A stretch of DNA of 9,107 nt from Balneolaceae bacterium (GCA_003555185.1 PWFZ01000265.1:1-9107); one strand, 5' to 3'; numbered from the stretch's first letter, positions 1 through 6,794 are shown. Numbers and translations are program-made. The notes: generated from the sequence alone by a model not told the origin.

Positions 1-1
1 A

Positions 2-475
2 GAGGTTTGCAACTATTTGTGCTACAGAAACACAATCCCTAATGCCAGTGCAGTTGTCTTTAAAAAAAGAGATGATTTGTTCAATGATGATATCATAAAC
101 AGTCGATTTACAGGAGATTGGCAGTTTTGGGTCAACTATTTAAAAGTCGGAAAAATTGGGTTTACATCTGAAGAGTTGAGCTATCATAGATTTCATGAAA
201 ATGCGACAAGGGCTAAAAAAGATACCGATAGTAAACTTTTACGGCTATCGGAACGCTTAAAGGCTATCAAAGATGGGCGGGCTTTCTGTGGCAAAGGCAT
301 GATAACTATCAAGGAATCTTACAAATATAAATACCTGTTTAAATTTATTTCTGAATTAGAGATATCGATGTTAAACACTACAATTTTAAGAACAGTACCT
401 ATTGATATATTGCTGTATACGCTTTTGTATAAGTTGAGCAAGTTCAGGTATAAAGTGATCAATAAACTCTCATAA
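2..475 (+). CDS. Family-2 glycosyltransferase, C-terminal part (5' end outside window)
   Basis: The reading frame is open to the left edge, so the N-terminal half, including the nucleotide-sugar binding region, is missing; 157 residues remain. What is seen is the typical second half of a GT-A fold GT2 enzyme: a NTIPNASAVVFKK stretch (acceptor-side loop), then GDWQFWVNYLKVGKIGF about 30 residues later, then a Y-H-R-F-H-E-N segment. The D-W-x-x-W motif followed by a x-G-x-I strand and (Y)HRxH is characteristic of GT2 enzymes that extend surface glycans. The last ~70 residues are basic and hydrophobic and fit the helical C-terminal tail of such enzymes. The gene ends 12 bases before another glycosyltransferase, which suggests one transcription unit for polysaccharide or glycoprotein glycan assembly. 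Donor and acceptor sugars cannot be deduced. A TTG codon at 17 is internal and is not the start. Confidence 0.85.
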   Translation, partial: EVCNYLCYRNTIPNASAVVFKKRDDLFNDDIINSRFTGDWQFWVNYLKVGKIGFTSEELSYHRFHENATRAKKDTDSKLLRLSERLKAIKDGRAFCGKGMITIKESYKYKYLFKFISELEISMLNTTILRTVPIDILLYTLLYKLSKFRYKVINKLS

Positions 476-487
476 TTTTTACCGGAC

Positions 488-1672
488 ATGAATATTTTAA
501 TCTACACTCAGTGGTCTAATTATTTAGGGTATACTGTTGGAGGGGCTGAAACATCGTTGAGGGTATTAGCCGAAAAGCTCGCTAAAAACGGCCATAATGT
601 TGTTTATTTGACTGAAGTAAAAGGAGGGAGATTTTATAGCCACGAAAATAAAACCGTGAATGGAGTGAATCTCCATATGGTAAACCTGCCGGATTTACCA
701 AGTAAGGGAATAAAGATTTTTTTATGGCTACGGCAAAAACTTATTGATTATTATTTCAATAAAGCTGCCAAAGAAATAATCAATAAATACAACATTGAGA
801 TAGTACATACCTACCATGAATTTCCAGGGATGGCGAGATTCCTTGAGCTCAAAAAAAAGGAGGATTTCGAATACAAAACCATCCTGAGAAACGCAGGAAA
901 GTTTTGGGTAAAGCGCATATCTGAAGAACCTGCATTAAAGGAAAACTACGAATCTGTTTTCAACGACGTTGATAGCGTGAATTTTATATCGTCAGGGTTA
1001 GAAGTGATGTTCAACGAAGAAGTCATAGATAAAGGTTTAAATGTGAGTTTAAACCATCGATTTGTAAAAGATATTGGCCTTCCGTTAAGCAAGGTTGATA
1101 AACAATGGAATCCCGGGAAAAAGGGTACGTTTAAAATGGTAATGGCTTCCAGGTTTAGTACACATCAAAAACGCCAGGAGTTATTGGCAGAGGCTGTTTC
1201 TATGCTGCCGGAAACAATGAATTGGGAACTGCACCTTGTGGGAGATGGGCCAACAAAAAAAGGAATTCAGCAGTTTGTTGAAAATAAGGGGCTAGGTAAA
1301 AAGGTAATTTTCCACGCCTATCTGGAGCAAGAAAAACTTTGGGATTTGATGAGCACCAGCAACATTTATGTGCATGCATGTGACTTTGAAGGGCTAAGTA
1401 AGATCACAGTTGAAGCGATGAGGATGGGGATGCCGGTTTTGGTATCAGATGTTTTGCCGCTGAATAACTATATCAGTGATGGGAAAAATGGATTTTTGGT
1501 TGAGAACTCCCCAGGATCATGGATGGAGAAAATTCAAGAATTATCCGAAAGCCAAACGCTGCTCGAAAACGTATCAAACCCCGCCAAACGATACGTTGAG
1601 AACCATTTTAACGCTGATGAAAATGTGAAGGCCTATGAGGATTACTTTAAGAGAATCCTCGCGGGTCAGTGA
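488..1672 (+). CDS. Family-4 glycosyltransferase (GT-B fold)
   Basis: A complete 394-residue retaining glycosyltransferase, the usual GT4 length. The N-terminal Rossmann domain opens with MNILIYTQWSNYLG and the G18-G19-A20-E21 loop followed by a helix, typical of GT4 acceptor domains. The C-terminal donor domain starts near residue 218 (MVMASRFSTHQKRQELLAEA) and continues through LHLVGDGP, VIFHAYL and the EX7E motif E301-GLSKITV-E309, which binds the nucleotide-sugar donor. GMPVLVSDV and DGKNGFLV follow, as in the family. It probably acts at the cytoplasmic side of the inner membrane in glycan assembly together with the GT2 gene 12 bases upstream. The start is the first ATG in frame; only a weak purine-poor leader precedes it, as is usual in Bacteroidota-like genomes. 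Its last codons and TGA stop lie inside a palindromic repeat (1660-1676). The sugar transferred cannot be told. Confidence 0.92.
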   Translation: MNILIYTQWSNYLGYTVGGAETSLRVLAEKLAKNGHNVVYLTEVKGGRFYSHENKTVNGVNLHMVNLPDLPSKGIKIFLWLRQKLIDYYFNKAAKEIINKYNIEIVHTYHEFPGMARFLELKKKEDFEYKTILRNAGKFWVKRISEEPALKENYESVFNDVDSVNFISSGLEVMFNEEVIDKGLNVSLNHRFVKDIGLPLSKVDKQWNPGKKGTFKMVMASRFSTHQKRQELLAEAVSMLPETMNWELHLVGDGPTKKGIQQFVENKGLGKKVIFHAYLEQEKLWDLMSTSNIYVHACDFEGLSKITVEAMRMGMPVLVSDVLPLNNYISDGKNGFLVENSPGSWMEKIQELSESQTLLENVSNPAKRYVENHFNADENVKAYEDYFKRILAGQ

Positions 1673-1676
1673 CCAC
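1660..1676. repeat. REP-like palindrome overlapping the glycosyltransferase stop codon
   Basis: The bases CGCGGGTCAG at 1660-1669 occur again exactly at 1718-1727. The first copy can fold as GGTC/GACC around a 3-nt AGT loop, with outer CG/CG pairing. The TGA stop of the upstream gene (1670-1672) lies in it, so the last residues (A-G-Q) are encoded by repeat sequence. Confidence 0.5.
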
Positions 1677-1704
1677 GTACCACAGGTCGCCTGACCTGTA
1701 ATGG
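1677..1704. repeat. REP-like palindrome related to the 6.3-6.8 kb array
   Basis: A perfect 7-bp inverted repeat ACAGGTC (1682-1688) / GACCTGT (1693-1699) with a GCCT loop. Preceded by GTAC and followed by ATGG, it aligns with the reverse complement of the CCCGGTCA...TGACCGGG palindrome of the later array: both share GTACC, GGTC and GCCTGACC in the same order. It has no following T run, so it is not a convincing intrinsic terminator. Confidence 0.5.
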
Positions 1705-1717
1705 AATTAGTTTGATC

Positions 1718-1737
1718 CGCGGGTCAGCGACGCCGCG
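1718..1737. repeat. REP-like hairpin with 3-nt loop
   Basis: Arms CGCGGGTC (1718-1725) and GAC plus CCGCG (1729-1737, one bulged G) pair around an AGC loop. The layout, an 8-bp G+C-rich stem and a trinucleotide loop, is the same as in the palindromes at 6296-6790. No T run follows. Confidence 0.5.
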
Positions 1738-1821
1738 ATACTACTACACACCCATGCAGTTGAACTTCTCTACTGTTTGATTATTTTTATCCCGAATTTC
1801 TAACTCAAATAAAAAACTACG

Positions 1822-2181
1822 ATGAGCAAAAGAAATATTGTAAATAACTTAGATCACGAATTTACAGTGGAGTACTATGTGAAAGATGATCAGGGCAAGC
1901 CAACATTGGATAATAAGCTCACTATTGGAGCTGGAAAAAAAGAACCGTTGGACACTCTAGTTGACACGTGCTGGCTAAAATTCACCGTTGCTAAAAGAGG
2001 CGGTTGTACGGTTAACTTAACTGGAAGCCAGGTCCTAGAACAAATTACAGTTAAACCGGTAAGCAGCGGCGGACCCAATACAGAAACGGTTGTTAAAATT
2101 TCAGCTTCAAAAGAAGAGTCTCAAGATCAAAAAGAAGGTGATGATGATGTAATTATTAAAGATGCTGAATCACAGCCTTAA
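1822..2181 (+). CDS. Small orphan protein with acidic C-terminal tail
   Basis: A 119-residue open frame with an ATG start preceded by an A-rich leader (AAATAAAAAACTAC), as for other genes here. I do not recognise a family. Residues 1-80 alternate hydrophobic and polar positions (FTVEYYV, NKLTIGAG, CWLKFTVAKRG, CTVNLTG, QITVKPV) and look like an all-beta domain. C50 and C62 are the only cysteines. Residues 96-119 form a low-complexity tail rich in Glu and Asp (EES, EGDDD, DAE) and probably disordered. There is no signal peptide or membrane segment, so it is probably cytoplasmic. It stands alone between the glycosyltransferases and the sensor kinase gene, 149 bases after one and 79 before the other. 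Coding status is supported by length, by protein-like composition and by the absence of a competing frame. Its function is unknown. Confidence 0.7.
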   Translation: MSKRNIVNNLDHEFTVEYYVKDDQGKPTLDNKLTIGAGKKEPLDTLVDTCWLKFTVAKRGGCTVNLTGSQVLEQITVKPVSSGGPNTETVVKISASKEESQDQKEGDDDVIIKDAESQP

Positions 2182-2189
2182 ATGGACTC

Positions 2190-2225
2190 TTTGTATTGAT
2201 TTAAGGTTAAAATATTTCTATTTAG
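2190..2225 (+). promoter_or_regulatory. Possible promoter of the sensor kinase gene
   Basis: TTTG at 2190-2193 is followed after exactly 19 bases by TATTTCTA (2213-2220). This partly matches the Bacteroidota promoter pattern TTTG-N19-TAnnTTTG, but the last TTTG is poor. A sigma-70-like reading (TTGATT 2196-2201, 17 bases, TATTTA 2219-2224) is equally weak. Position and A+T richness are the main support. Confidence 0.2.
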
Positions 2226-2238
2226 TGTCGAACTAAAT
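2220..2238. promoter_or_regulatory. Inverted repeat in the sensor kinase leader
   Basis: A perfect 7-bp inverted repeat ATTTAGT (2220-2226) / ACTAAAT (2232-2238) around GTCGA, ending 22 bases before the kinase ATG. It could be an operator overlapping or just downstream of the promoter, or a leader hairpin. It is too A+T-rich for a convincing terminator and has no T run after it. Confidence 0.35.
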
Positions 2239-2260
2239 TTCGTGTTCTTAATCAATATCT

Positions 2261-5230
2261 ATGGCTCGGCTCTGGGTTTCTTCTGTTTTAACCTTACTTC
2301 TTTTTTCAGGGATTTTCTGTCCCCAAAAAAGCTATGCTCAGGACGGAGAAATTGACAGAACGATCTTGCCGGGTATACCTCAGATTGAAACCATTCAGTT
2401 ATATGGAATTACCAGCTACTTACAATACTGGGCGATCACCAAAGATCGAGATGGAAATCTTTTTGTGGGTTCAGCTGGTAACTTGATGCACTTTGACGGG
2501 GAACGGTGGAATTCTCTTTTAACACAGGGACCTGCCGTGCGAAGTGTTGAGCCGGGGTTTGACGGAGAATTGATTACAGGTGGGGTTTCTCAATTAGGCA
2601 TGTTTGAGCGTTCAGGTACAGCACTGGTTGATACTCTTTTATACCGAGACCTTCTGGATAAGGTGCCGAACTCGCAAAAGAATTTTGGGCCTGTAAACTC
2701 AATTATAGTCCGGCAAGACTCTTCTCTTTACTTCAATGGATCCCGGTTTTCTTTTCATTTCAAAGAGGATTCTCTCACCACGCTCAGTGACGATATTTGG
2801 ATATTCCGACTCTTTGATACCCACGGCTCCATCATCACCAATGATTCCCTGGGCATCTCCATCTATGAAGATGGAAATCTGAACCTGATTCCGGGTGCAG
2901 AACAGTTTGAATACACCGGGGTACAGTGCGTGATGGAAATGGAGGGTGAGGGCTTCCTGTTTAACGTTCGAAATGAAGGGCTTCACACCTACGACGGATC
3001 AGCCTTTCAAAAACTGGAGAGTGAAGCGACTGATTTTCTAAGAAATCTGACGCCCTATACGTGCCAGGTTTTACAAGACGGCAGCTATTTTATTGGTACC
3101 ACAACCGGAGGAGGAGTACGATTTACGGCTGATGGTACGGTGTTAGGTACGTTTACTACGGATACCGGTCTTCCCGAAAATATTATTTATGATTCCTACC
3201 TCGATGTGGATGGAACCCTTTGGCTCAGCCATATGGAGCATATCTCCAAGCTAAATTTTGGCTCCCCAATTCGTCAGGTTCACCGGAGTGATGATTTTGA
3301 GGGAATGCCATATACGATGGTTGAATTTGAGGGCGATTATTATGTGAGTACAGACCGTGGACTTTATTCGATTCGTGGTGATAACAACAGAGTTGAGAAA
3401 TTGTTTTCGAATTCACCAATTAATAAACTCTATGAAGCGAATGGAGACCTCTATCTTTATACCTCCAGAGAACTCTTCAAACCACTTCATTCCTCTGAAT
3501 CAGTGGTAGAATTCAAACGAACAATTGATACAATTCATCCATATAAAAAAGATTCTTCCCTCTATTTTACTTTTTCGGACCGTGGGGTGACTATCATCGA
3601 AAAGGAGGGAGAAACCTATTCTGAAACTTCCCGTATTACAAATGTCAATTTAGCACATGGAAATATGGTTGAAAACGATGCAGGAGATATTTGGGTGGGG
3701 TCTGAATCAGGAAATTTTATTTCAATTACAGCAAGTGAAATAGAGCGGTTTTTGGAAACGGGAGAGGCTACAGTAAAAGAGTATGACATGCCGGATGGAT
3801 GGCACAGGGACCGAACTCAAATTTTATACCCCCTGATCGTTAATAATGATATTTTAATAGGGGCAAATTCTGGTCTTTACAGGATTGATAAGGCGACGGA
3901 CAGTGTGGTGGAAGATAATCGATTTGGAGAATTTAGCAGAGTGGTTGAATCGACAGGAAATGACAGATCAATTCACAGAATGGTAGCGGATGACAATGGC
4001 AATATTTGGCTTCGGGCAAACCGGATGTTTCACTATGTAGAAAAACAGGAGGATGGTAGTTACGAAATTCACAGCCGTGCACTTCGTCGGATCAACGACA
4101 ATCAAAACAATGATATTTTAGCGGTAGGAGACGGAAAAGCGTGGTTTGTTGGGAGTAAGGGGTTGTTCTTCTATGATCACAATTTGGCAACAGAACCCTC
4201 CGTTCGACCGCCCATCATTCGTACGGTTACCGCACGTGAGGATTCCCTTGTATTTCAGGGGTTTGATCGGGAAAAATCAGAAAATGCTCTGCTGCGGCTT
4301 CCCTACGAGCTCAATGATCTGCGGATAGAGTATGCATTTACAGATTACAGTTCATTTGAGGGAACGGAATACCAGGTGAAATTGGAAGGGTTCAATAATG
4401 ATTGGTCACTTTGGAGTGATGAAGCCCGCAAAGATTATACACAAATTCGGGAGGGCAGCTATCGGTTTATGGTTCGCGCAAAAGATGTGACGGGAGTTGT
4501 AAGCGAAGCCTCCGTTTTGTCCATTCAAATTTTGCCACCCTGGTACAGAACCATTTGGGCATACCTGCTCTATCTGGGCGTTTTTTCAGGCATATTATAT
4601 GGGGTTCATATGTTTAGGATTAAACGAATAATGCACGTTCAGAATATCCGTAATCGAATTGCCAGTGACCTGCATGATGAAATCAGCGCGACGCTGAGCA
4701 GTATCAGTTACTTTTCGGAGGCGATTGAGCGGGGCAGTGACGAAACAAAATCAAAAAAGTATCTAGGGTTGATATCCAGAGGGGCGAACGAGGCGAAGGA
4801 GAAAATCACCGATATCATCTGGTCCATCAACCCGGAAAACGATGATCTTGAAAATCTGTTGACCAAATGCAGGCGGTATGCGGCTGATCTTTTCGAAAGT
4901 AAAGGCATCGAGTACTCCATCAATTTTGATGAATCCGCTTCAGGTACCTTAGACATTGAAAAACGGAAAAACCTCTGGCTGATCTTTAAAGAGATAGTTA
5001 CAAATATTGCCCGTCACTCAGAGGCAACATCCGCCGAGGTTCAATTTCAAGTACGAAACGGCGAAGTATTAATGGAGATAGCAGATGACGGAGTAGGGTT
5101 TGACACTTCAAAATCCCGTGAAAGCAATGGTATAAAGAATATCAGAAACAGGGCAGTACAGGTGGGACTCAGTGCAAAGCTCGTCTCCACAAACGAAGGA
5201 ACCGTTTGGAGACTTAAAGGGAGATTGTAA
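2261..5230 (+). CDS. Propeller / Y_Y_Y sensor histidine kinase (NarL-partner type)
   Basis: A 989-residue membrane sensor kinase. Residues 1-26 are a signal peptide (hydrophobic core LTLLLFSGIF, likely cut after S-Y-A). The periplasmic part, to about 680, has propeller repeats of the Reg_prop type, visible as D-x-D/N-G-x-(L/I)-(W/F)-(V/L)-G blocks near residues 62, 315, 471 and 577. A Y_Y_Y immunoglobulin-like domain follows (about 685-757, with EYQVKLEGFNNDWSLW and YRFMVRAKD). One membrane helix spans about 764-786. The cytoplasmic HisKA_3 domain has phospho-acceptor H805 in SDLHDEIS and a later IIWSINP block. The HATPase_c domain has N915 (KEIVTN), D942-D943-G-V-G-F and N956-G957. All key catalytic residues are present. 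No receiver or DNA-binding domain is fused to it, unlike the hybrid (HTCS) kinases of Bacteroides. The separate regulator at 5609 is the likely partner. Family knowledge suggests sensing of a periplasmic ligand, but the ligand is unknown. Confidence 0.95.
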   Translation: MARLWVSSVLTLLLFSGIFCPQKSYAQDGEIDRTILPGIPQIETIQLYGITSYLQYWAITKDRDGNLFVGSAGNLMHFDGERWNSLLTQGPAVRSVEPGFDGELITGGVSQLGMFERSGTALVDTLLYRDLLDKVPNSQKNFGPVNSIIVRQDSSLYFNGSRFSFHFKEDSLTTLSDDIWIFRLFDTHGSIITNDSLGISIYEDGNLNLIPGAEQFEYTGVQCVMEMEGEGFLFNVRNEGLHTYDGSAFQKLESEATDFLRNLTPYTCQVLQDGSYFIGTTTGGGVRFTADGTVLGTFTTDTGLPENIIYDSYLDVDGTLWLSHMEHISKLNFGSPIRQVHRSDDFEGMPYTMVEFEGDYYVSTDRGLYSIRGDNNRVEKLFSNSPINKLYEANGDLYLYTSRELFKPLHSSESVVEFKRTIDTIHPYKKDSSLYFTFSDRGVTIIEKEGETYSETSRITNVNLAHGNMVENDAGDIWVGSESGNFISITASEIERFLETGEATVKEYDMPDGWHRDRTQILYPLIVNNDILIGANSGLYRIDKATDSVVEDNRFGEFSRVVESTGNDRSIHRMVADDNGNIWLRANRMFHYVEKQEDGSYEIHSRALRRINDNQNNDILAVGDGKAWFVGSKGLFFYDHNLATEPSVRPPIIRTVTAREDSLVFQGFDREKSENALLRLPYELNDLRIEYAFTDYSSFEGTEYQVKLEGFNNDWSLWSDEARKDYTQIREGSYRFMVRAKDVTGVVSEASVLSIQILPPWYRTIWAYLLYLGVFSGILYGVHMFRIKRIMHVQNIRNRIASDLHDEISATLSSISYFSEAIERGSDETKSKKYLGLISRGANEAKEKITDIIWSINPENDDLENLLTKCRRYAADLFESKGIEYSINFDESASGTLDIEKRKNLWLIFKEIVTNIARHSEATSAEVQFQVRNGEVLMEIADDGVGFDTSKSRESNGIKNIRNRAVQVGLSAKLVSTNEGTVWRLKGRL

Positions 5231-5234
5231 AAAA

Positions 5235-5248
5235 TGCATGATCATGCA
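5235..5248. repeat. 14-bp perfect palindrome just after the kinase stop
   Basis: TGCATGATCATGCA is its own reverse complement and starts 4 bases after the kinase TAA. It lies within a longer stretch (5237-5254) that resembles 6805-6822 at 15 of 18 positions. It may be a protein-binding site or a repeat remnant. No T run follows. Confidence 0.4.
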
Positions 5249-5321
5249 GTGCCTCGCAATACAAAAGTTGCTATGTTTTGCTTATTGTAAAAGTTCGATT
5301 GTCAAATTATGGACGCAATAG

Positions 5322-5474
5322 TCGAGGCTGTCCAAAAAGGGTTTATGAAAGAAATTTCTAATTATTTAAGTCATACCGGACCCCGATCCGGTATCTCCTA
5401 GCCATATCAACGCCAGGAGATTCTGATCCCGAAAGCGTTCGGGACAGAATGACACCCTTTTTGCACAGCTCGAG
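5322..5474. mobile_element. MITE-like element with 16-bp inverted ends and 5-bp target duplication
   Basis: The left end GCTGTCCAAAAAGGGT (5327-5342) and the reverse complement of the right end (5454-5469) match at 15 of 16 positions. Directly outside both ends lies the same pentamer TCGAG (5322-5326 and 5470-5474), as expected for a target-site duplication. The 143-bp body encodes no protein. It contains nested palindromes: ATACCGGA/TCCGGTAT (5373-5394), ATCTCCTAGC/GCCAGGAGAT (5393-5421, one mismatch) and TCCCGAA/TTCGGGA (5427-5444), which extends by TTCTG/CAGAA with one bulged base. An inner block runs from GTCAT (5370) to ATGAC (5453) and may be a separate palindromic repeat nested in the element. 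Small size, inverted ends, duplication and lack of coding fit a non-autonomous insertion-sequence derivative mobilised by a transposase encoded elsewhere. The IS family cannot be fixed from the ends alone. Confidence 0.75.
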
Positions 5475-5608
5475 CAAGGGGGATGTTTATCAGAAATGTG
5501 ATAGAATGATGGACACCCCTCTAAATCTCCCCTTATTAGGGGAGACTTTGTTTTTAGATCATAAAAAGAAATTTAAATCGAACTGAGGATAATTGTAAGT
5601 AATAAAAT
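5475..5608 (+). other. Leader region of the response regulator gene
   Basis: This stretch runs from the end of the MITE-like element to the regulator ATG. It holds the hairpin at 5526-5545, then an A+T-rich leader. A GAGG at 5585-5588 is about 20 bases from the ATG, too far to be a normal ribosome site. I see no clear promoter, although the regulator must be transcribed either from here or by readthrough from the kinase. Confidence 0.4.
5526..5555 (+). terminator. Terminator-like hairpin between kinase and regulator
   Basis: A perfect 8-bp stem TCTCCCCT (5526-5533) / AGGGGAGA (5538-5545) with a TATT loop is followed by CTTTGTTTTTA. It could end transcripts arriving from the kinase gene. The T tract begins with C and is broken by a G, and such CTCCCC...GGGGAG phrases also occur as dispersed repeats, so the role is not certain. 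Confidence 0.45.
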
Positions 5609-6250
5609 ATGGATAGTGATTTGATCAGAATTAGCATAGTCGAAGACAACGAATATATGAGAGAGGGTTGGGAAGCCGTACTTGATACGCAGGAAGACTT
5701 CTGTGTGATTGACACCTATGAGTCATGCGAAGATGCGTTTGCAAGCGAGAGTATTGCGCGTAATGACGTGATTCTGATGGATATTGAACTTCCCGGTATG
5801 ACAGGAATAGAGGGAGTGAAGTATGTTCGAAAGCATCACCCCGATATTCATGTCATCATGGCCACAATCTTCGATGACGACAAACACATCTTTAAAGCCC
5901 TGAAAGCCGGTGCAATAGGATATCTGCTTAAAAAAGTAAGCCCCGACGATCTTTGCCGGGCTATACGCGATGCCTGTAACGGCGGTTCACCGATGACGCC
6001 TGAAATTGCGAGAAAAGTGATTCAGTCGCTCCACATCAAAAAGCCAAAAGACAAAACTTTGCAGTTAACGGACCGTGAACTGCAGATTTTAAATGAACTG
6101 GCAACGGGGAAATCATATATGGCAATCAGCAAGCATATCTATTTGTCAGAAGATGGGGTGAGATATCACATCCGAAATATTTATCGCAAGCTGGAAGTGA
6201 ACAGCCGCACGGAAGCAGTGGCTAAAGGAATGAAAAACCGAATTATTTAA
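5609..6250 (+). CDS. NarL/LuxR-type response regulator
   Basis: A 213-residue regulator of the usual NarL length. The receiver domain (about 5-125) shows the acidic pair E12-D13, phospho-acceptor D58 in VILMDIELPG, T86 and K108 (GYLLKK), so phosphorylation should work. After a linker, the LuxR-type helix-turn-helix (about 150-207) begins LTDRELQIL with E157 and carries the recognition segment SEDGVRYHIRNIYRKLEVNSRTEA. HisKA_3 kinases pair with NarL-type regulators, and the only such kinase here is the gene 378 bases upstream on the same strand, so partnership is a strong inference. The two genes are unusually far apart for such a pair, with a MITE-like element and a terminator-like hairpin between them. 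The start is the only ATG after the in-frame stop at 5603. Target genes are not visible. Confidence 0.95.
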   Translation: MDSDLIRISIVEDNEYMREGWEAVLDTQEDFCVIDTYESCEDAFASESIARNDVILMDIELPGMTGIEGVKYVRKHHPDIHVIMATIFDDDKHIFKALKAGAIGYLLKKVSPDDLCRAIRDACNGGSPMTPEIARKVIQSLHIKKPKDKTLQLTDRELQILNELATGKSYMAISKHIYLSEDGVRYHIRNIYRKLEVNSRTEAVAKGMKNRII

Positions 6251-6251
6251 A

Positions 6252-6280
6252 GTACCCCGGACGTCCCCGTCCGAAGGGGT
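6252..6280. repeat. Hairpin at left edge of the tandem array
   Basis: GTACCCC, then GGACG (6259-6263) and CGTCC around a TCCC loop, then GAA and GGGG, so the stem extends with an internal bulge (CCCC/GGGG). It begins one base after the regulator stop codon. Its GTACCCCGG start is the reverse complement of the CCGGGGTAC that ends units 1 and 2 of the array, so it looks like a diverged palindrome in the opposite orientation. There is no T run, so it is not a clear terminator. Confidence 0.5.
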
Positions 6281-6290
6281 TTGGCAGGTG

Positions 6291-6794
6291 AGTACGTCGG
6301 ACAGCTTGTCCGACAACGGTTAGTTCTGCAAAAATTTACCCGTCGTTTCAATATAATCCCACCGCAAAAACGGTACTCCAAATTGAGGTGCTTAGAATAA
6401 AAGTAATATCTGCTTATTTCTGCACTCATCATCCCGGTCAGGCTGACCGGGGTACTGATTAAGTACGTCGGACAGCTTGTCCGACATATATGAGTCCTGC
6501 AAAATTTTGTCTGTCGTTTCAATAAACCCACTTCTAAAACGGTACTCCAAAATGAGGTAATCGTAATAGAAGCAATATCTGCTTATTACTGCATTCATCA
6601 TCCCGGTCAGGCTGACCGGGGTACTGATTAAGTACGTCGGACAGCTTGTCCGACATATATGAGTCCTGCAAAAGTTTGTCCGTCGTTTCAATATAATCCC
6701 ACCGCAAAAACGGTACTCCAAAATGTGGTGATCGGAATAGAAGTGATATCTGCTTTTTCTGCATTCATCATCCCGGTCAAGCTGACTGGGGTAC
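6291..6794. repeat. Three tandem ~170-bp units, each with two palindromes
   Basis: Units start at 6291, 6462 and 6631 (periods 171 and 169); the third ends at GTAC 6791-6794. Each begins AGTAC plus palindrome P1, GTCGGACAGCTTGTCCGAC (6296-6314, 6467-6485, 6636-6654). About 120 bases later comes palindrome P2, CCCGGTCAGGCTGACCGGG (6433-6451, 6602-6620, 6772-6790), then GGTAC. Units 2 and 3 are identical over their first 43 bases. Between palindromes the units diverge by substitutions and small indels but keep blocks such as CGTCGTTTCAATA, ACGGTACTCCAAA, ATATCTGCTT and CATCATCCCGG. The third P2 has C to T at 6787, which still allows G-T pairing. Open frames of up to 150 codons on the minus strand merely follow the repeat and are not counted as genes. 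There is no T run, SD or start to suggest expression. The role is unknown. Confidence 0.9.

Noticed and set aside
17..475. TTG at 17 as the start of the first glycosyltransferase
   Set aside because: The frame is open to base 2 and the protein lacks the whole N-terminal half of the family, so the gene is truncated by the window edge.
1682..1699. Intrinsic terminator after the family-4 glycosyltransferase
   Set aside because: The 7-bp stem is perfect but no T run follows. It fits the palindromic repeat family better.
6291..6794. CRISPR array
   Set aside because: Units are ~170 bp with similar, not unique, spacers, and no cas gene is present. The short repeats are palindromes of two kinds.
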